Origin: Saccharopolyspora elongata
GTDB lineage: Bacteria; Actinomycetota; Actinomycetes; Mycobacteriales; Pseudonocardiaceae
DNA: 38,756 nucleotides
Direction of reading: 5' to 3'
Assembly: GCF_004348985.1 (NCBI RefSeq)
Contig: NZ_SMKW01000084.1
Span: 1-38,756, forward strand
Below are positions 8,047 through 17,126 of this stretch, piece by piece (position 1 is the stretch's first letter; each line of letters opens with the position of its first letter). The notes beneath the pieces were generated by a model. The model was not told where the DNA came from. It made no database searches and saw only the letters and a list, made by a program, of their open reading frames with translations. The translations under genes were made by a program, and so were the position numbers.

Positions 8047-8370
8047 CTGCGCCCGGATCGGGCCCTGCAACAACGCCTCCCCGCACCGCCTCACCTCGGT
8101 GCTGGGGAGGCAGTTTCAATTGAAACTTGCGGATCGTCGGCGTGTCAGACAACGACACGCCGGCACCTGTGGACAACTCCCGCAATTTCAATGGAAATTG
8201 GACCTCCAATTTCCATTGAAATTGCGGGCCGGAACCCGCGCTGTGATCCACCACACCGCGGGTTGACCTTCCAACCGGTGTGAAGCCATAGCGTCGTTTC
8301 CAAGCCCGGACGGGGCGGCCGGCGAAACCGCCGCCGCGTCCACCCGATCCCGCGATCCTTGGAGCGACCC
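8047..8370. other. Intergenic region with palindromic repeat cluster and possible promoter
   Basis: The first half (8111-8228) holds three hairpins of the window's palindrome family, placed just after the polyampholyte operon, where they could end transcription. The second half has a possible promoter for the aminotransferase gene: TTGACC at 8263-8268, an 18-base spacer and CATAGC at 8287-8292. No coding sequence is seen. Confidence 0.6.
8111..8228. repeat. Composite palindromic repeat, copy 1 (three hairpins)
   Basis: Three structures lie in a row. The first is a short palindrome around TTTCAATTGAAA (8111-8132). The second is a hairpin with arms CGGCGTGTC (8138-8146) and GACACGCCG (8154-8162), followed by GTGGACAAC. 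The third is a perfect inverted repeat with 24-base arms (8179-8202 and 8205-8228) around a 2-base centre. The same three-part order, in reverse orientation, occurs at 13131-13273 and in truncated form at 38557-38642. Confidence 0.9.
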
Positions 8371-9174
8371 GTGAACTCTTTCGTCGTGCACCGCAACGGC
8401 CGGCCGGCCAACGCAGAGGAGCTGACGCCGCTGGCGTTCGCGGGCTTCGCCCACATGACCGCCATGCAGATCCGCGGCGGTGGGGTGCGGGGCCTCGACC
8501 TGCACCTGGAGCGACTGCGGACGGCCTCGCTGACGATGTTCGGCCAGGCGCTGCCCGATGATCAGGTGCGGTCCTACCTGCGCGCGGCCCTGGAGAGTGG
8601 CCCGGCCGACCTCTCGCTGCTCGCCACCGTCTATTCACCGGCGGGCGAGTTCACCGTGGCCGGTCCCGACGCGACGCCCGAGGTCCTGATCCGCACCTCC
8701 CCGGCCACCGACGGCCCCGCGGGCCCGCGGACGCTGGCGACGGTCGAGCACGAGCGGGAACTCCCCGAGGTGAAGCACGTGGGCGAGGTGGCCAAGACCT
8801 ACTACCTGCGGCAAGCCGTGGAACGGGGCTTCGACGACGCTGCCTTCGTCGACCGCCGGGGCCGGCTCAGCGAGGCGTCGATCTGGAACCTGGCCTTCTG
8901 GGACGGGGAGGCGGTGGTGTGGCCCGAGGCGAAGATGCTGGTCGGGACCACGATGGGCATCGTCCGCAGGCAGCTGGAACGCCTCGGCGTTCCCCAGCGC
9001 ACCGCGGAGATCAGGCCCGCCGACCAGCCGGAGCTGTCCGGGGCCGTGGTCATGAACTCCTGGACGCCGGGTGTCGCGGTGCACGGGATCGACGCCGTGC
9101 CGATGCCCGAGGCACCGGCCTTCCTGGAGCTGCTGCACCGCGCCTACCAGGCCGAACCGCTCGTAACGCCGTGA
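8371..9174 (+). CDS. Class IV aminotransferase (PLP-dependent)
   Basis: A 267-residue fold-type IV PLP enzyme of the branched-chain/D-amino acid aminotransferase and ADC lyase superfamily. The N-terminal domain ends in LHLERLRTASL (44-54). The likely Schiff-base lysine is K135 in PEVKHVG, followed by GFDDAAFVDRRGRLSEAS and NLAFW, the usual phosphate-binding stretch. Near the C-terminus NSWTPGVAV is the cofactor loop. The GTG at 8371 has GGAG 6 bases upstream; an upstream in-frame TTG is less likely. The substrate cannot be told from sequence. It runs tail to tail with the MerR gene, 21 bases apart. Confidence 0.9.
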   Translation: MNSFVVHRNGRPANAEELTPLAFAGFAHMTAMQIRGGGVRGLDLHLERLRTASLTMFGQALPDDQVRSYLRAALESGPADLSLLATVYSPAGEFTVAGPDATPEVLIRTSPATDGPAGPRTLATVEHERELPEVKHVGEVAKTYYLRQAVERGFDDAAFVDRRGRLSEASIWNLAFWDGEAVVWPEAKMLVGTTMGIVRRQLERLGVPQRTAEIRPADQPELSGAVVMNSWTPGVAVHGIDAVPMPEAPAFLELLHRAYQAEPLVTP

Positions 9175-9195
9175 GCCGCCGGGACGGCCCCCGGC

Positions 9196-9540
9196 TCAGG
9201 ACTGCGCCAGGTACCCGGCGAGGTTGCTGCGGTTGCGCTGCAGTTCGGCGATCCGCTCCTCCGCGATCGCCAGCTCCCGGTCCATGATGGCCCGCACGTC
9301 CACGCACCATTCGAACTCCGGCAGTTCGCCGTGGACGCACGGCAGCACCGCGCGGATCACCTCGGTGGACAACCCCGCATCCAGCAGCGCGCGGATCTGC
9401 CGCACGACGACCACCGATTCCTCGTCGTACTCGCGGTAGCCGTTCGAACCACGCCGGGCCTCCAGCAGTCCCTGCGCCTCGTAGTACCGCAGCAACCGCG
9501 CGCTGACGCCGCTGACCCGCGCCAGCTCCCCGATCAGCAT
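9196..9540 (-). CDS. MerR-family transcriptional regulator
   Basis: A 114-residue regulator. The winged HTH is at the N-terminus (MLIGELARVSGVSARLLRYY, then GYREYDEESV), followed by the antiparallel dimerisation coil (IMDRELAIAEERIAELQ). Two cysteines (VLPCVHG, FEWCVD) lie between helix and coil, but not in the terminal metal-binding loop of CueR or SoxR. The start at 9540 is set by GAGGTGGGG just upstream and by the usual MerR N-terminus. The target is not evident; divergent deoC lies about 300 bases away. Confidence 0.9.
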   Translation of the reverse strand: MLIGELARVSGVSARLLRYYEAQGLLEARRGSNGYREYDEESVVVVRQIRALLDAGLSTEVIRAVLPCVHGELPEFEWCVDVRAIMDRELAIAEERIAELQRNRSNLAGYLAQS

Positions 9541-9653
9541 GTTCCCCACCTCGCCTGGACTCGACCTGCCGCCCCAGTAAACCCGATGCGTCGCCCTGAC
9601 CCGCTTCAAACGGCCAGCGGGTTGCCGCCAGGCCCCTCGTTCCGCCGATCAAA

Positions 9654-9700
9654 GCCCGTGAGTACTTTTGGTCGCCATAACAACCAAAGTGCTCACGGGC
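9654..9700. repeat. Long near-perfect palindrome between divergent genes
   Basis: Left arm GCCCGTGAGTACTTTTGGT (9654-9672) pairs with right arm ACCAAAGTGCTCACGGGC (9683-9700), with one mismatch and one bulged T, around a 10-base loop. Both flanking genes point away, so it is not a terminator for either. It may be a dispersed repetitive palindrome or an operator. Confidence 0.75.
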
Positions 9701-9824
9701 CTTCAGGCGAAGTCCAGCCGCGGCCGTCAGGTCGAAACCGCCGGGTGAACGGGGCCCGGCCAGGCCGGATCCGCAGCGGTTGGCGTGATCATTCCAGTCG
9801 CGGCGGGGGCTCGGACTTAGCGCT

Positions 9825-9836
9825 TAGACTCCGGGC
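9825..9836 (+). promoter_or_regulatory. Leaderless-type -10 box of deoC
   Basis: TAGACT at 9825-9830 is followed by exactly 6 bases and the ATG of deoC, and there is no ribosome-binding site. This is the layout of leaderless actinobacterial transcripts. No good -35 box is seen. Confidence 0.55.
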
Positions 9837-10804
9837 ATGGCACAGTCGCCGCCCTTGTCCAAGCTCACCGCGTCCGAGCTCGCCGACGCCGTCCGGGACG
9901 ACCGGTCCTTGCGCCGGTTCCTGCACGGCCTGCCCGGCGTCGACCAGGTCGGGTTGGAGCAGCGGGCCGCCGGCCTCGCGACGCGGAGCATCAAGAAGGC
10001 CGCGAAGCGCTGGGCGATCGACACCGCGATCTCGATGATCGACCTGACGACGCTGGAAGGCGCCGACACCGACGGCAAGGTCCGCGCGTTGTGCGCCAAG
10101 GCCCGCCACCCCGACCCGGAGCGACCGGACACGCCGCAGGTCGCGGCGGTCTGCGTCTACTCCGACATGGCCGCCACCGCGGTCCGGGCCCTCGACGGCA
10201 CCGGCGTCCAGGTGGCCTCGGTGGCGACGGCGTTCCCGTCCGGCCGCTCCGCGCTGCCGGTGAAGCTCGCCGACGTGGAGTACGCGGTGGCCGCGGGCTC
10301 CGACGAGATCGACATGGTGATCGACCGCGGCGCCTTCCTCGCCGGCCGCTACGGACAGGTCTTCGAAGAGATCCAGGCGGTCAAGGCGGCCTGCGGCGAC
10401 GCGCACCTGAAGGTCATCCTGGAAACCGGCGAACTCGCCACCTACGACAACGTGCGCCGCGCGTCCTGGCTCGCGCTGCTCGCGGGCGGCGACTTCATCA
10501 AGACCTCCACGGGGAAGGTTCCCCAGGCCGCGACGCTGCCGTTGACGCACCTGATGCTCCAGGCGGTCCGCGACTGGCGGGATTCCACCGGCGAGCTGCG
10601 CGGCGTCAAGCCCGCGGGCGGCATCCGCAACACCAAGGACGCGATCCGCTACCTGGTGGCCGTGCACGAGGTGGCGGGCCCGGAGTGGCTCACCCCGAAA
10701 CTGTTCCGATTCGGTGCGTCCAGCCTGCTCAACGACCTGTTGATGCAGCGGCGCACCCAGCTCGACGGCCACTACAGCGGCCCCGATTACGTGGCGGTGG
10801 ACTG

Positions 10805-10805
<1 letters not shown>
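9837..10805 (+). CDS. deoC: Deoxyribose-phosphate aldolase
   Basis: Cleaves 2-deoxyribose 5-phosphate to acetaldehyde and glyceraldehyde 3-phosphate, the last step of deoxynucleoside breakdown. The Schiff-base lysine is K222 in FIKTSTGK and the second active-site lysine is K258 in GVKPAGGIR. At 322 residues it is longer than the E. coli enzyme (about 259), with roughly 60 extra N-terminal residues, as in the long actinobacterial form. The ATG has no ribosome site but lies 6 bases after TAGACT, suggesting a leaderless mRNA. The stop overlaps the next start (TGATG). The aldehyde dehydrogenases downstream are well placed to remove the acetaldehyde produced. Confidence 0.95.
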
Positions 10806-12236
<1,431 letters not shown>

Positions 12237-12244
<8 letters not shown>

Positions 12245-13115
12245 CAACCGCACCCCGGAGCGGCTAGCCGTGGCCAAGACGTACAAGCTCTACATCGGTG
12301 GCTCGTTCCCGCGCTCGGAGTCGGGCCGGGTGTACCCGGTGCACGACGGGCAGGGCGCGTTCCTCGCCAACGCCGCGCACGCCTCCCGCAAGGACGTCCG
12401 CGACGCGGTCGCGGCGGCCCGCAAGGCCTTCGGCGGCTGGTCGGGCGCGACGGCCTACAACCGCGGCCAGGTGCTGTTCCGAATCGCGGAGGTGATGGAG
12501 GGCCGGCGCGAGCAGTTCGCCGCCGAGATCGCCGCCGCAGAGGGCCTGTCCCACGACCAAGCCCTGTCCACAGTGGATCTCGCGGTGGACCGGATGGTCT
12601 GGTACGCGGGCTGGACGGACAAGATCTCGATGGTGCTCGGCGCCGCGAATCCCGTTGCGGGACCGTACTTCTCGTTCAGCGTCCCGGAGCCCACCGGCGT
12701 GGTCGGCGTGCTCGCGCCGCAGGACTCCGCGCTGCTCGGCCTGGTCAGCGTGGTGGCCCCGGTGATCGCGGCGGGCAACACCTGCGTCGTGGTCGCCAGC
12801 GCGGACCGGCCGCTGCCCGCCGTGACCTTCGCCGAGGTGCTGGCGACCTCCGACGTGCCCGGCGGGGTGGTCAACGTCCTGACCGGCCAGGCGAGCGAAC
12901 TCGCGCCCTGGCTCGCCGCCCACGCCGACGTCAACGCCCTGGACCCGACGGGCGCCCCGGCGGAGCTGCGCACCGAACTGGCGCAGGCCGCGGCGGACAC
13001 GGTCAAGCGGGTGCTGCCGGTGCGCGGCGAGCCGGACTGGGCCCGCGAACCCGACCTCCAGCGCCTCCGGGCCTTCACGGAGGTCAAGACCGTCTGGCAC
13101 CCCGTCGGCACCTGA
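12237..13115 (+). CDS. Truncated aldehyde dehydrogenase-like protein lacking the catalytic half
   Basis: A 292-residue protein matching only the N-terminal, cofactor-binding part of the aldehyde dehydrogenase fold (YKLYIGGSFPRSESG, RAA-type helices, EPTGVVGVLAPQDSALLGL, PGGVVNVLTG). The LELGGK and catalytic Cys segments and the C-terminal motif are absent, replaced by about 50 unrelated residues ending in VKTVWHPVGT. The frame is open with normal codon use, so it is not an obvious decayed copy. Start and stop overlap the upstream gene, with GGAGG before the ATG. Its pairing with a complete enzyme resembles the two-domain ALDH16 architecture, suggesting a structural partner subunit (inference). 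Confidence 0.85.
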
Positions 13116-13130
13116 CGGACCGAAGAGGAT

Positions 13131-13273
13131 CCGCAATTTCAATGGAAATCGAAGGTCTGATTTCCATTGAAATTGCGGAAGTCGCCCACAGGCACCGGTG
13201 TGTCGTGACCCGACACACCGACGATCCGCAAGTTCCATTGAAATCGAAGGTTCGATTTCAATGGAACTTGCGG
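13131..13273. repeat. Composite palindromic repeat, copy 2 (three hairpins)
   Basis: A perfect inverted repeat with 20-base arms (13131-13150 and 13159-13178) is followed by a GTCGCCCACAGG spacer. Next comes a hairpin with arms CGGTGTGTCG (13196-13205) and CGACACACCG (13211-13220). Last is a perfect inverted repeat with 23-base arms (13226-13248 and 13251-13273). It fills the gap between convergent genes and could serve as a bidirectional terminator. Arm bases differ from copy 1 but pairing is kept. Confidence 0.9.
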
Positions 13274-13295
13274 ACCTCGACACGGGTCGATGGGT

Positions 13296-13916
13296 TCAGC
13301 TGGTCTTCGGGTAGACCACGCGCCCGCGCCGGATCGCGCGTGTCAGCATGCCGATCACGCCGAGCACGAACACCCCGCCCAGTGCGATCGCCGCCCAGCG
13401 CGGCATCTCGTACAGCGGCGTCACGTCGTCGAAGACCGAGCCGATCACGATCTGCGACACGATGGACAGCGCGAAGGTCACCACTGCCGCAACGGCGTAG
13501 ACCTGGTTGCGGGCCTTCGCGGTGAAGGCCGCGAAGAACAGCATGGTTCCCGACACGATGAGCACGAGCAGCGCCACCAGCGCCACCGTGTCCTTGAGGG
13601 TGTACGGGATCGTCGCGGTGTCCGCGAACAGCCCGTCCAGCAGGTAGTCCGAACCGAACATGGCCAGCGCCGCCACCGCCGCCCCGCTGGCCACGACCTC
13701 CATCGCGGACCGCTTCCCGGTGCCGCGGTCGAGCTGCTCCGCGACCTGCGCGGCGTACTCGCGCGGTCGCCCGAAGGCCTCGACCGGGTCTTCCCCGGTC
13801 TCCGTCACGTGCGCCTCGACCTCGGCGAGCACCTCGCCGACGCGTTCGCCGGAGATCTCGTGCATCCGCAGCGCGACCAGCAGCTCGTCCCGGTACTTCT
13901 TGTCCAGCGTCATCAT
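13296..13916 (-). CDS. HAAS-domain membrane protein paired with a PadR regulator
   Basis: A 206-residue protein. The N-terminal 65 residues look like a HAAS signalling domain (YRDELLVALRMHEISGERV, then EDPVEAFGRPREYAAQV), of the kind found beside PadR regulators. Four to five hydrophobic segments follow (VVASGAAVAALAMFG; VALVALLVLIVSG; the AVAAVVTFALSIVSQIVIG stretch; AAIALGGVFVLGVIGM), so it is an integral membrane protein. Its ATG (13916, or the second ATG at 13913) overlaps the PadR stop, showing one transcript. The function of such pairs is poorly known. Confidence 0.85.
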   Translation of the reverse strand: MMTLDKKYRDELLVALRMHEISGERVGEVLAEVEAHVTETGEDPVEAFGRPREYAAQVAEQLDRGTGKRSAMEVVASGAAVAALAMFGSDYLLDGLFADTATIPYTLKDTVALVALLVLIVSGTMLFFAAFTAKARNQVYAVAAVVTFALSIVSQIVIGSVFDDVTPLYEMPRWAAIALGGVFVLGVIGMLTRAIRRGRVVYPKTS

Positions 13917-14266
13917 TCCTGCACCCCTCGTTGCACGAGCCGGATCGAGTTGTTCGCGAACTCGATCCACTTCGGTCCCAGTTCGGCCAGCGCCGCCCGC
14001 CCCTCATCGGTCAGCGCGAAGTACTTGCGGCCCGGCCCGCCTTCGCCGGCCCGCCATTCGGCCCGCAGCAACCCGTCCGCGGCCAGCCGGTTGAGCAGCG
14101 GGTAGAGCGTGCCCGCCTTCATGTCGGGCAAACCTGCCTCGGCCAGCCTCTGCAGCAGCGTGTAGCCGTAGCCCTCGCCTCCCTCGGCGAGCAGCGCCAG
14201 CACGGCCAGATCCAGCACGCCGCGCAGCCATTGCGTCTGCCTGGCCGAGATCGCCTTGTCAACCAC
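13913..14266 (-). CDS. PadR-family transcriptional repressor
   Basis: A 117-residue PadR protein. The winged HTH is clear (GVLDLAVLALLAEGGEGYGY, LPDMKAGTLYPLLNRLAADG, then GGPGRKYFALTDEGRAAL), with a short C-terminal dimerisation helix. The GTG at 14266 is preferred: it lies 6 bases after a TACCTT -10 box, has no ribosome site, and removes an unusual Trp/Cys N-terminus from the longer frame (start 14302). Two dyads upstream contain CCAACTAGT and suit autorepression. It probably controls itself and the overlapping HAAS membrane protein. Confidence 0.87.
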   Translation of the reverse strand: MVDKAISARQTQWLRGVLDLAVLALLAEGGEGYGYTLLQRLAEAGLPDMKAGTLYPLLNRLAADGLLRAEWRAGEGGPGRKYFALTDEGRAALAELGPKWIEFANNSIRLVQRGVQE

Positions 14267-14316
14267 GGGAACAAGGTAACACCAACTAGTGTGTCTCGCC
14301 AACTAGTAGGCGAGAC
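14267..14316 (-). promoter_or_regulatory. PadR promoter with two CCAACTAGT operators
   Basis: On the minus strand, TACCTT (14278-14273) lies 6 bases before the GTG, and a weak TTGGCG sits about 18 bases upstream of it. The plus strand shows CCAACTAGT twice (14282-14290 and 14299-14307), 17 bases apart. Each copy lies in a dyad: ACAC with GTGT around the first, and perfect 8-base arms GTCTCGCC (14293-14300) and GGCGAGAC (14309-14316) around the second. Repeats covering the -35 and spacer are what an autorepressor would need. Confidence 0.6.
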
Positions 14317-14396
14317 GCAGTCGCCCAAGCTCGTCGATCTACGTGGAACCGACTCCGCGCCGGAAGTCGCCTACCTCGCCGCGAAGGCGGGTCGCG

Positions 14397-14984
14397 TCAG
14401 CGGATCTGCCAGTCGAGGCGACCGTCTTCGGTGACGGTCGGATAGCTGTGCCCCGCCGGAACCCCCTCGGTCAGCGACCGGAGCACGTCCGCGAGCATCG
14501 CCGCGACGCCCCGCCACTCCGGCCTGAGCACCTGCGCCGCCTCCTGCTCCCACTCCAGCACGCAGCCCGTCAGCGGCCCCGGCCGCAGATCCACCACGAG
14601 CTCATCGGCGAACCCATCGCCGGCGATCGGGATCCACGACGGGTGAAAGCTGGAGCCCGGCGAGCCCGCGTAGTAGTCGCAGGCCGGCCGATCCCACTGC
14701 GCCGTCCAGTTCTTGCGGTGATCCCGCCACGACTGGAGCGCCTGCGCCGCGCTGTACGGCGTGTAGAAGGGCGGCAGGACGTCGGCCAGCACATCCGCAT
14801 CGGTGCCGCCGCAGCACGCCCACAGCTCGCACAGTTCGACGGGCAGCTCAACCGCGAACTCCGCTTCCAGCTCGGCGAGGTCTGGCGGCACCGGGGACCG
14901 TAGGGCGGCTGCGGTGACGGGCGCGTGTTCCGAAAGCCAGAGCACGATCTTCGTCCACAGCTCCGTGACAACCATTCCGATCAT
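14397..14984 (-). CDS. SMI1/KNR4 (SUKH)-like protein
   Basis: A 195-residue soluble protein with the SUKH-fold pattern: PPDLAELEAEFAVELPVELC, the acidic loop CCGGTDADV, later WIPIAGDGFADELVVDL and GCVLEWEQEA. Many SUKH proteins are immunity proteins of polymorphic toxins, while others act in regulation. No toxin gene is adjacent, so it is either an orphan immunity protein or a housekeeping member. The start at 14984 or 14975 (two nearby ATGs) is undecided; CGGA lies 6 bases before the first. Confidence 0.75.
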   Translation of the reverse strand: MIGMVVTELWTKIVLWLSEHAPVTAAALRSPVPPDLAELEAEFAVELPVELCELWACCGGTDADVLADVLPPFYTPYSAAQALQSWRDHRKNWTAQWDRPACDYYAGSPGSSFHPSWIPIAGDGFADELVVDLRPGPLTGCVLEWEQEAAQVLRPEWRGVAAMLADVLRSLTEGVPAGHSYPTVTEDGRLDWQIR

Positions 14985-15235
14985 GGTCGTCCGGAACTCG
15001 CCACACCGGTACCGCCAAAGGTGACCCCACCGCCAGGTGCGAGCCGCCGCTGCGCCGAAGGGCGCAACGTGGATTGGACCATTGCGGCACACTCGAATGG
15101 GGATCGTTACGAACTGTTCCGTCGACCGTTGCTTTCCGCGGGCTCGATACGGTGAGAGCTGGACCGGGGAACACGCTGTGAACGCGGAGCCCGTAGGCTT
15201 CCGCGAGGTCTGGTTCGGTGACCGGAGGTAGAGAG

Positions 15236-16462
15236 ATGGCGCAGGACATCGTCCCCATCGAGCTCGGGCTCCCGCAGGGCGACGTCGTCACCCTGTGGGC
15301 ACCGCGCTGGCGCGAGGACGGCGAGGAGTGGGAGGCATTCCTCGGGCACGAGGACGACCTCTATGGATTCCCCGACGCCGCACACCTCGCGGCGTTCGTG
15401 CGCACCGCCGAGGAGCACGACCTCGACGACCACCCGGCGTGGCACGTGGTCCCCGAGCTCCCCGCCGAGGACCTGAACCCGGACGAGGACCACCAGTACG
15501 ACCTGGTCGGCGTCCCCGAGCTGGTCGCCGAGCCGCTGGACACCTGGACCATCGGCGAGCTGGCCGACATCGTCGAGATCGCCCGCTCGCTGGCCGACGT
15601 CTGCGAGCTGGACGCGGTGCACGACGTGCTGGACGCGGCCGACGGGTTCGCCATGCTCGACCAGGGCACTTTCGCGTTCTCCGGCAAGGACGGGCAGCGC
15701 CGCTGGACCGACCTGTGCCAGGTCGTCGTCGAGCGCTGGGACGAGGTACTGGACGCCATCGACGCCGTCGTCACCACCCCGGACGTGCCCGCCGACGCCG
15801 TCGCCACCGCCGAGGCCGAACTCGCCGAGGCGCTGGAGGCCGACGACGACGAGGCGGCGAGCACCGCCGAAGCGACCGAGGTGGACGACATCGAAGAAGT
15901 CGAGGCCGGCTTCTGGGGCGAGGTCGGCATCGACCCGATCCTGATCATCACCAGCACCGGCGAGCACTACTCGCTGCGCTGCTACCTCGACGACGACCCG
16001 ATCTTCCTCGGCAGCGGCGGCAAGATCGACGTGTTCCCGTCGGCGCGCGCGCTGGCCCGGTTCCTGGCCGACGAGAGCGCCATCGAGGACACCGACCTGG
16101 CCCGGGTCGCGACCTGGTCGCAGGTCGTGGAGAAGGCCACCGCCGGCGAGCTGCAGGTCGAGGTCGACCCCGAGAACACCTACGTGCTGACCGGCCTGGA
16201 CGCCGACCTCGGCGCCGGACCGTCCGAAGTGGACCCGACCCAGCTGGACCTCGCCGAGGAACTGCTGATGGACGCGGCGGCGTGGGCCGGCGACGACACC
16301 GTCGAGCAGGCGCTGCAGCCGTCGGAACGGCTCGGCTGGCTGGTTTCCTTCGTGCTCCGCCCGAACCCGAACCGGCTGCCGCCGAGCGCGCCGTTCGACG
16401 CCGAGGTCGAGACCTGGCGCAAGCTGGTGGAATCCCTGGAAGCGCGGTTCCGCTCGCACTGA
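15236..16462 (+). CDS. Acidic protein with duplicated domain (often labelled primosomal protein in actinobacteria)
   Basis: A 408-residue, strongly acidic, soluble protein. Two related halves are visible: residues 15-120 (FLGHEDDLYGFPDAAHLAAF, then NPDEDHQYDLVGV) and 234-350 (FLGSGGKIDVFPSARALARF, then DPENTYVLTGL), joined by an acidic Ala/Glu/Asp linker near 185-225. I know no proven function; the primosomal label used for such proteins has no motif support here. ATG at 15236 has GGAGG 7 bases upstream and a TAGGCT -10-like box at 15194-15199. It converges on the sigma factor gene. Confidence 0.8.
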   Translation: MAQDIVPIELGLPQGDVVTLWAPRWREDGEEWEAFLGHEDDLYGFPDAAHLAAFVRTAEEHDLDDHPAWHVVPELPAEDLNPDEDHQYDLVGVPELVAEPLDTWTIGELADIVEIARSLADVCELDAVHDVLDAADGFAMLDQGTFAFSGKDGQRRWTDLCQVVVERWDEVLDAIDAVVTTPDVPADAVATAEAELAEALEADDDEAASTAEATEVDDIEEVEAGFWGEVGIDPILIITSTGEHYSLRCYLDDDPIFLGSGGKIDVFPSARALARFLADESAIEDTDLARVATWSQVVEKATAGELQVEVDPENTYVLTGLDADLGAGPSEVDPTQLDLAEELLMDAAAWAGDDTVEQALQPSERLGWLVSFVLRPNPNRLPPSAPFDAEVETWRKLVESLEARFRSH

Positions 16463-16473
16463 ACCGCAGGGCG

Positions 16474-16506
16474 CGGGTGCCGGTTTCCGCGCGAGATCGG
16501 CACCCG
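16474..16506. terminator. Bidirectional hairpin between convergent genes
   Basis: CGGGTGCCG (16474-16482) pairs with CGGCACCCG (16498-16506) between the acidic-protein gene and the sigma factor gene, which converge here. There is no T-tract, as usual in high-GC actinobacteria. Confidence 0.6.
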
Positions 16507-16517
16507 GGCGAGCCGCG

Positions 16518-17126
16518 TCAGGCCACCTCGGCGAGGAGCTGCCCGGGGGCCGCGAGCCGGCGACGGGTCGGTTCGCCCGCGCTCACCTGCGAATAGGCCT
16601 CCCGCAAGCCCTTTCGCGCGCGGTAGACGAGTGCGGCCGCGCTGTTGCGGCTGATGCCCAGACGGCGGCTCATCTCGGCCGTCGTCTCCTCTTCCACCTC
16701 CATGCACCACAGGACGTGCCGCCAGCGGCGCGGCAGCCGGGCGAACGCCTTCGCCACCAGCTCGCGCTCCTGCTTGAGCACTGCGGGATCGATGAACGGC
16801 ACGTGGTTCTCGGGCCGGTAGAAGCCGTCGAGTTCGGCGGCCAGGAGCACCCGGCGGTCGCGGTTGTTCGACGCCATCGCCAGGTTCCGCACCGTGGTGA
16901 GCAGGTAGGCGCGGAACGCGGAGTCCGGGCCGCCACCGCGGCGCAGGACGTCCAGGATCTTCACGAACGCTTCCGCGACCAGGTCTTCCGCGTCGCTGTG
17001 GGTGCCGACGACCTGCTTGGCCATGGTGTGCGCCGCAGTGCGATGCCGCGAGTACAGCTCACCGAACGCTTCGGTCGATCCAGTCCGAACCGCGTCCAGC
17101 AGCGTCCGATCGTCACCCGCGATCAT
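16518..17126 (-). CDS. ECF-type RNA polymerase sigma factor
   Basis: A 202-residue sigma-70 family protein with region 2 (AFGELYSRHRTAAHTMAKQV, then SDAEDLVAEAFVKILDVL) and region 4 (LPRRWRHVLWCMEVEEETTA, then RRLGISRNSAAALVYRARKG). There is no region 1 or 3, so it is an ECF-like factor. The ATG at 17126 has GAGAGGA upstream; the longer frame adds 40 low-complexity residues and is rejected. No zinc-finger anti-sigma gene follows, because the next gene is convergent, so control must be elsewhere. A short C-terminal tail (RRRLAAPGQLL) follows region 4. Confidence 0.9.
   Translation of the reverse strand: MIAGDDRTLLDAVRTGSTEAFGELYSRHRTAAHTMAKQVVGTHSDAEDLVAEAFVKILDVLRRGGGPDSAFRAYLLTTVRNLAMASNNRDRRVLLAAELDGFYRPENHVPFIDPAVLKQERELVAKAFARLPRRWRHVLWCMEVEEETTAEMSRRLGISRNSAAALVYRARKGLREAYSQVSAGEPTRRRLAAPGQLLAEVA

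Larger units (their letters stand above)
9541..9836. other. Divergent intergenic region (MerR gene / deoC) with a large hairpin
   Basis: This stretch holds the start region of the MerR gene, a 47-base hairpin at 9654-9700 and the leaderless-type promoter of deoC at its right end. No further gene is seen. Confidence 0.6.

Noticed and set aside
4924..8094. A 1056-codon open frame on the minus strand
   Set aside because: It is a shadow of the polyampholyte operon: high-GC third-position bias keeps the complementary frame open. It has no ribosome site, and its Arg/Gln/Val-rich composition and lack of domains are typical of antisense frames.
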